Shown here: positions 31,794-33,487 of the stretch, in pieces
Layout: every line of letters starts with the position of its first letter
Position numbering within the stretch: position 1 is the stretch's first letter
Assembly (NCBI GenBank): GCA_012031415.1
Contig: JAAUTN010000034.1
Location: 1-33,487, forward strand
Length of the DNA: 33,487 bases
Origin: Leptolyngbyaceae cyanobacterium SM1_4_3
GTDB taxonomy: Bacteria > Cyanobacteriota > Cyanobacteriia > Elainellales > Elainellaceae
Reading direction: 5' to 3'
The notes under the pieces: generated by a model
The model's input: only the letters and a program-made list of their open reading frames with translations
Told to the model about the DNA's origin: nothing
Databases searched by the model: none
Position numbers and translations under genes: made by a program

Positions 31794-33269
31794 TTACTTT
31801 GCCGCACCAGGAAGCGCTGGCGCTGGCGTTGAAACCGGGGCAAGACGGCCAATTCCCTGCTGCACCAAAGCTTGAAGAAAGGCAGCCCGCTGGTTGTCCT
31901 GAAATACAGCTTTTAGTTTTTGGGTTAGACGATCAGCCTGGAATGGGGCTGCATTCGGGTCAAGGACATGGCTTTGTTCCTGAAAATATTCGATCAGGCT
32001 CAGTCCTGCCAAGTGAGTCAGGTAAGCAGCGCTGACCCCTTCCATCAAACCACCCGCTACAAAGGTGACGGCATGGCTCTTCAGCAGCGGACTGATTGCC
32101 TGAGCCGATAGCTCAACCAGACCTAACTTGACCATCAGGTTAGCTAGCGTACCCGCAGCCGTCTTTGCCTGCTGCAACGAAAACTTCTGCTGGTAAATTT
32201 CGCTCAGGTCAACAATCAGTTGAGTATTGACGGCGGCAGTCGCCAGTAGATCCAAACTTGGTACAGGGTTAGCAAAGGCAGCAGCAGCAGCAATCCACTG
32301 AGATTGCTCAATCAGCGGTAGGGCGCGATCGCGTCTCACCCCATTCAGCGCATTCTGAACCTCGATCCGCAGCAAATTGACCTGACGCAGCACAGTAGAG
32401 AAGATCAGCCGCTGACCTTCCTCAGCCAAAACTTGAGTTAGGCGATCGCTTAACCCACTAACATCCGCAGCGGGCTGCTCCAGTCGCTCCTGAACAGTTC
32501 CAGACTGATATTGACGCACTTTAACCGGAGCAGGAGCAGTGGCGATCGCCATCACATCATCTGCGATCAGTTGTCCCTGTACCCTTGCCCGAATTTGTTG
32601 CAGCACCAGCGGACGCTCATCGGGTAAATACTGATCTTGTTTATTGAACAACAGCAAAACCCGCTGCTGTCGCGCTAGCAACTGCTGGATTGTCTGGTAT
32701 TCTGGACTGGTCAAATCACCAGCGGTGACAAACAGCACCAAGTCGGCTGAGTCAATTTCTGGCGCTAGTGCTGCTCCAACTTCTTCCGGTTCAGCAAACA
32801 GCCCGGCCGTGTCGCCGATCGAAATCTTTTGAACCTGAGGCATCCAGTTCTCAGTCAGATATTGAGCTAGGGCTGTTTTACCAACGGATTGTCCGCCTGC
32901 GATCGCCAACCGAATCTCGCTGCGCTCCAGCTCGGCGGTTAGCTGCGTCAGTTTTTCCTGAAAGCTAGTGAGCGTGGAAACCTGAATTTCTGAGGTGGTT
33001 TCCGCTGCCAGTTGTTTCACTAAAGTTTCGACTGCCGACAGCGCTTTTTCTACGGCAGTCCGATCAACGGGTAGGGCTGGAGTCGTCAGGTCAAGCGGTT
33101 TGAGCGATCGCTTGCGTAGCCACCAAAAGCCTGAGCTAAGGGCAAGCGCTCCCCAGATAGTGGTGCCGCTAAAATCAGCAATTCCTGGGTGGATGCCATG
33201 CAATAGCCAGACCCCAGCCGTCAACCCTAATCCCCCTACCAAAATGGGTTTCCGCAGCTTAAAATTCAT
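31794..33269 (-). CDS. GTPase with C-terminal DUF697-type domain
   Basis: A 491-residue protein. Two hydrophobic N-terminal segments (about 9-25 and 36-52) likely anchor it in the membrane. The G domain has P-loop GGQSVGKTAL (about 124-133), a switch segment with SIGDTAG, a G3-like SADLVLFV and NKQD (NKxD guanine site). The C-terminal half (about 305-460) fits the DUF697 family, which is found with Era/YihA-like GTPases in cyanobacteria, and ends with a Pro/Ala-rich tail. A role in envelope or membrane processes is plausible but not shown here. ATG at 33267-33269. The downstream membrane protein follows after 3 bases. Confidence 0.85.
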   Translation of the reverse strand: MNFKLRKPILVGGLGLTAGVWLLHGIHPGIADFSGTTIWGALALSSGFWWLRKRSLKPLDLTTPALPVDRTAVEKALSAVETLVKQLAAETTSEIQVSTLTSFQEKLTQLTAELERSEIRLAIAGGQSVGKTALAQYLTENWMPQVQKISIGDTAGLFAEPEEVGAALAPEIDSADLVLFVTAGDLTSPEYQTIQQLLARQQRVLLLFNKQDQYLPDERPLVLQQIRARVQGQLIADDVMAIATAPAPVKVRQYQSGTVQERLEQPAADVSGLSDRLTQVLAEEGQRLIFSTVLRQVNLLRIEVQNALNGVRRDRALPLIEQSQWIAAAAAFANPVPSLDLLATAAVNTQLIVDLSEIYQQKFSLQQAKTAAGTLANLMVKLGLVELSAQAISPLLKSHAVTFVAGGLMEGVSAAYLTHLAGLSLIEYFQEQSHVLDPNAAPFQADRLTQKLKAVFQDNQRAAFLQALVQQGIGRLAPVSTPAPALPGAAK

Positions 33270-33377
33270 TTAAATTTTGCCTCTCAATCCTGTGCCTTCA
33301 CTAGTACTTTCATTCTACTGAGTCGAAGTCCTGCTTCTGGATGAAATAGTTAGAATCGCTACGATTTTTCATACGCG

Positions 33378-33410
33378 AAAGCCCTGCAATCTTTTAATCG
33401 CAGGGGCTTT
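33378..33410 (-). terminator. Hairpin downstream of tRNA-fMet
   Basis: AAAGCCCTGC (33378-33387) pairs with GCAGGGGCTTT (33400-33410) with one bulge. It lies 8 bases beyond the CCA end of the tRNA on the same strand. A short T stretch of the right kind follows on the minus strand (TTT then CGCG), so termination is probable but not ideal. Confidence 0.6.
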
Positions 33411-33418
33411 AGCTAACT

Positions 33419-33487
<69 letters not shown>

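Overview
The window is chromosomal DNA from a cyanobacterium, most likely a filamentous Leptolyngbya- or Oscillatoria-like form. The evidence is the dense scatter of the HIP1 octamer GCGATCGC, often extended to GGCGATCGCC, the heptameric short tandem repeats typical of filamentous cyanobacteria, an NDH-1 subunit gene of the cyanobacterial type, and several families largely confined to the phylum (COP23, DUF928, SelD fused to an NADH-dehydrogenase-like domain, and a ClC-CBS-Usp chloride transporter). No phage, IS transposase or CRISPR array is visible.

Layout from left to right. Positions 455-2064 hold ndhD (NDH-1 subunit 4), interrupted by an apparent one-base deletion and followed by a strong terminator. 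Next is a small exported protein of unknown function. A long minus-strand block (2832-10533) then carries, in genomic order, a COP23/PPC exported protein, a membrane-anchored Ser/Thr kinase, a 1,200-residue exported fusion of a two-partner-secretion (FHA-type) domain with a C-terminal CHAT caspase-like protease, and two small WGxxGxxG-type exported proteins. After a 750-base gene-poor gap come a TMEM175-type potassium channel, a MITE-like palindrome, yebC on the plus strand, and a cassette of three tandem DUF928 exported proteins (12851-15434). A ClC transporter with CBS and Usp domains follows.

The right half is signalling and metabolism. It has a frameshifted GAF/PAS histidine kinase, an orphan PAS protein, a UbiH-type FAD hydroxylase, a response regulator / CHASE3 hybrid kinase pair, a selD-mnmH pair for tRNA 2-selenouridine synthesis, a membrane protein overlapping the mnmH stop codon, a DUF697-type GTPase, and the 3' part of an initiator tRNA-Met cut by the window edge.

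Two themes deserve attention. First, kinase, TPS-CHAT protease fusion, WGxxGxxG proteins and DUF928 paralogues together look like an envelope or extracellular system, with the exported caspase-like protease as the most unusual part; functional linkage is inferred from proximity only. Second, three otherwise intact genes (ndhD, the GAF/PAS kinase, mnmH) each contain one-base indels. Two of these remove the leading G of an expected GGCGATCGCC HIP1 site. This suggests sequence error or mutation at that motif rather than real gene decay.
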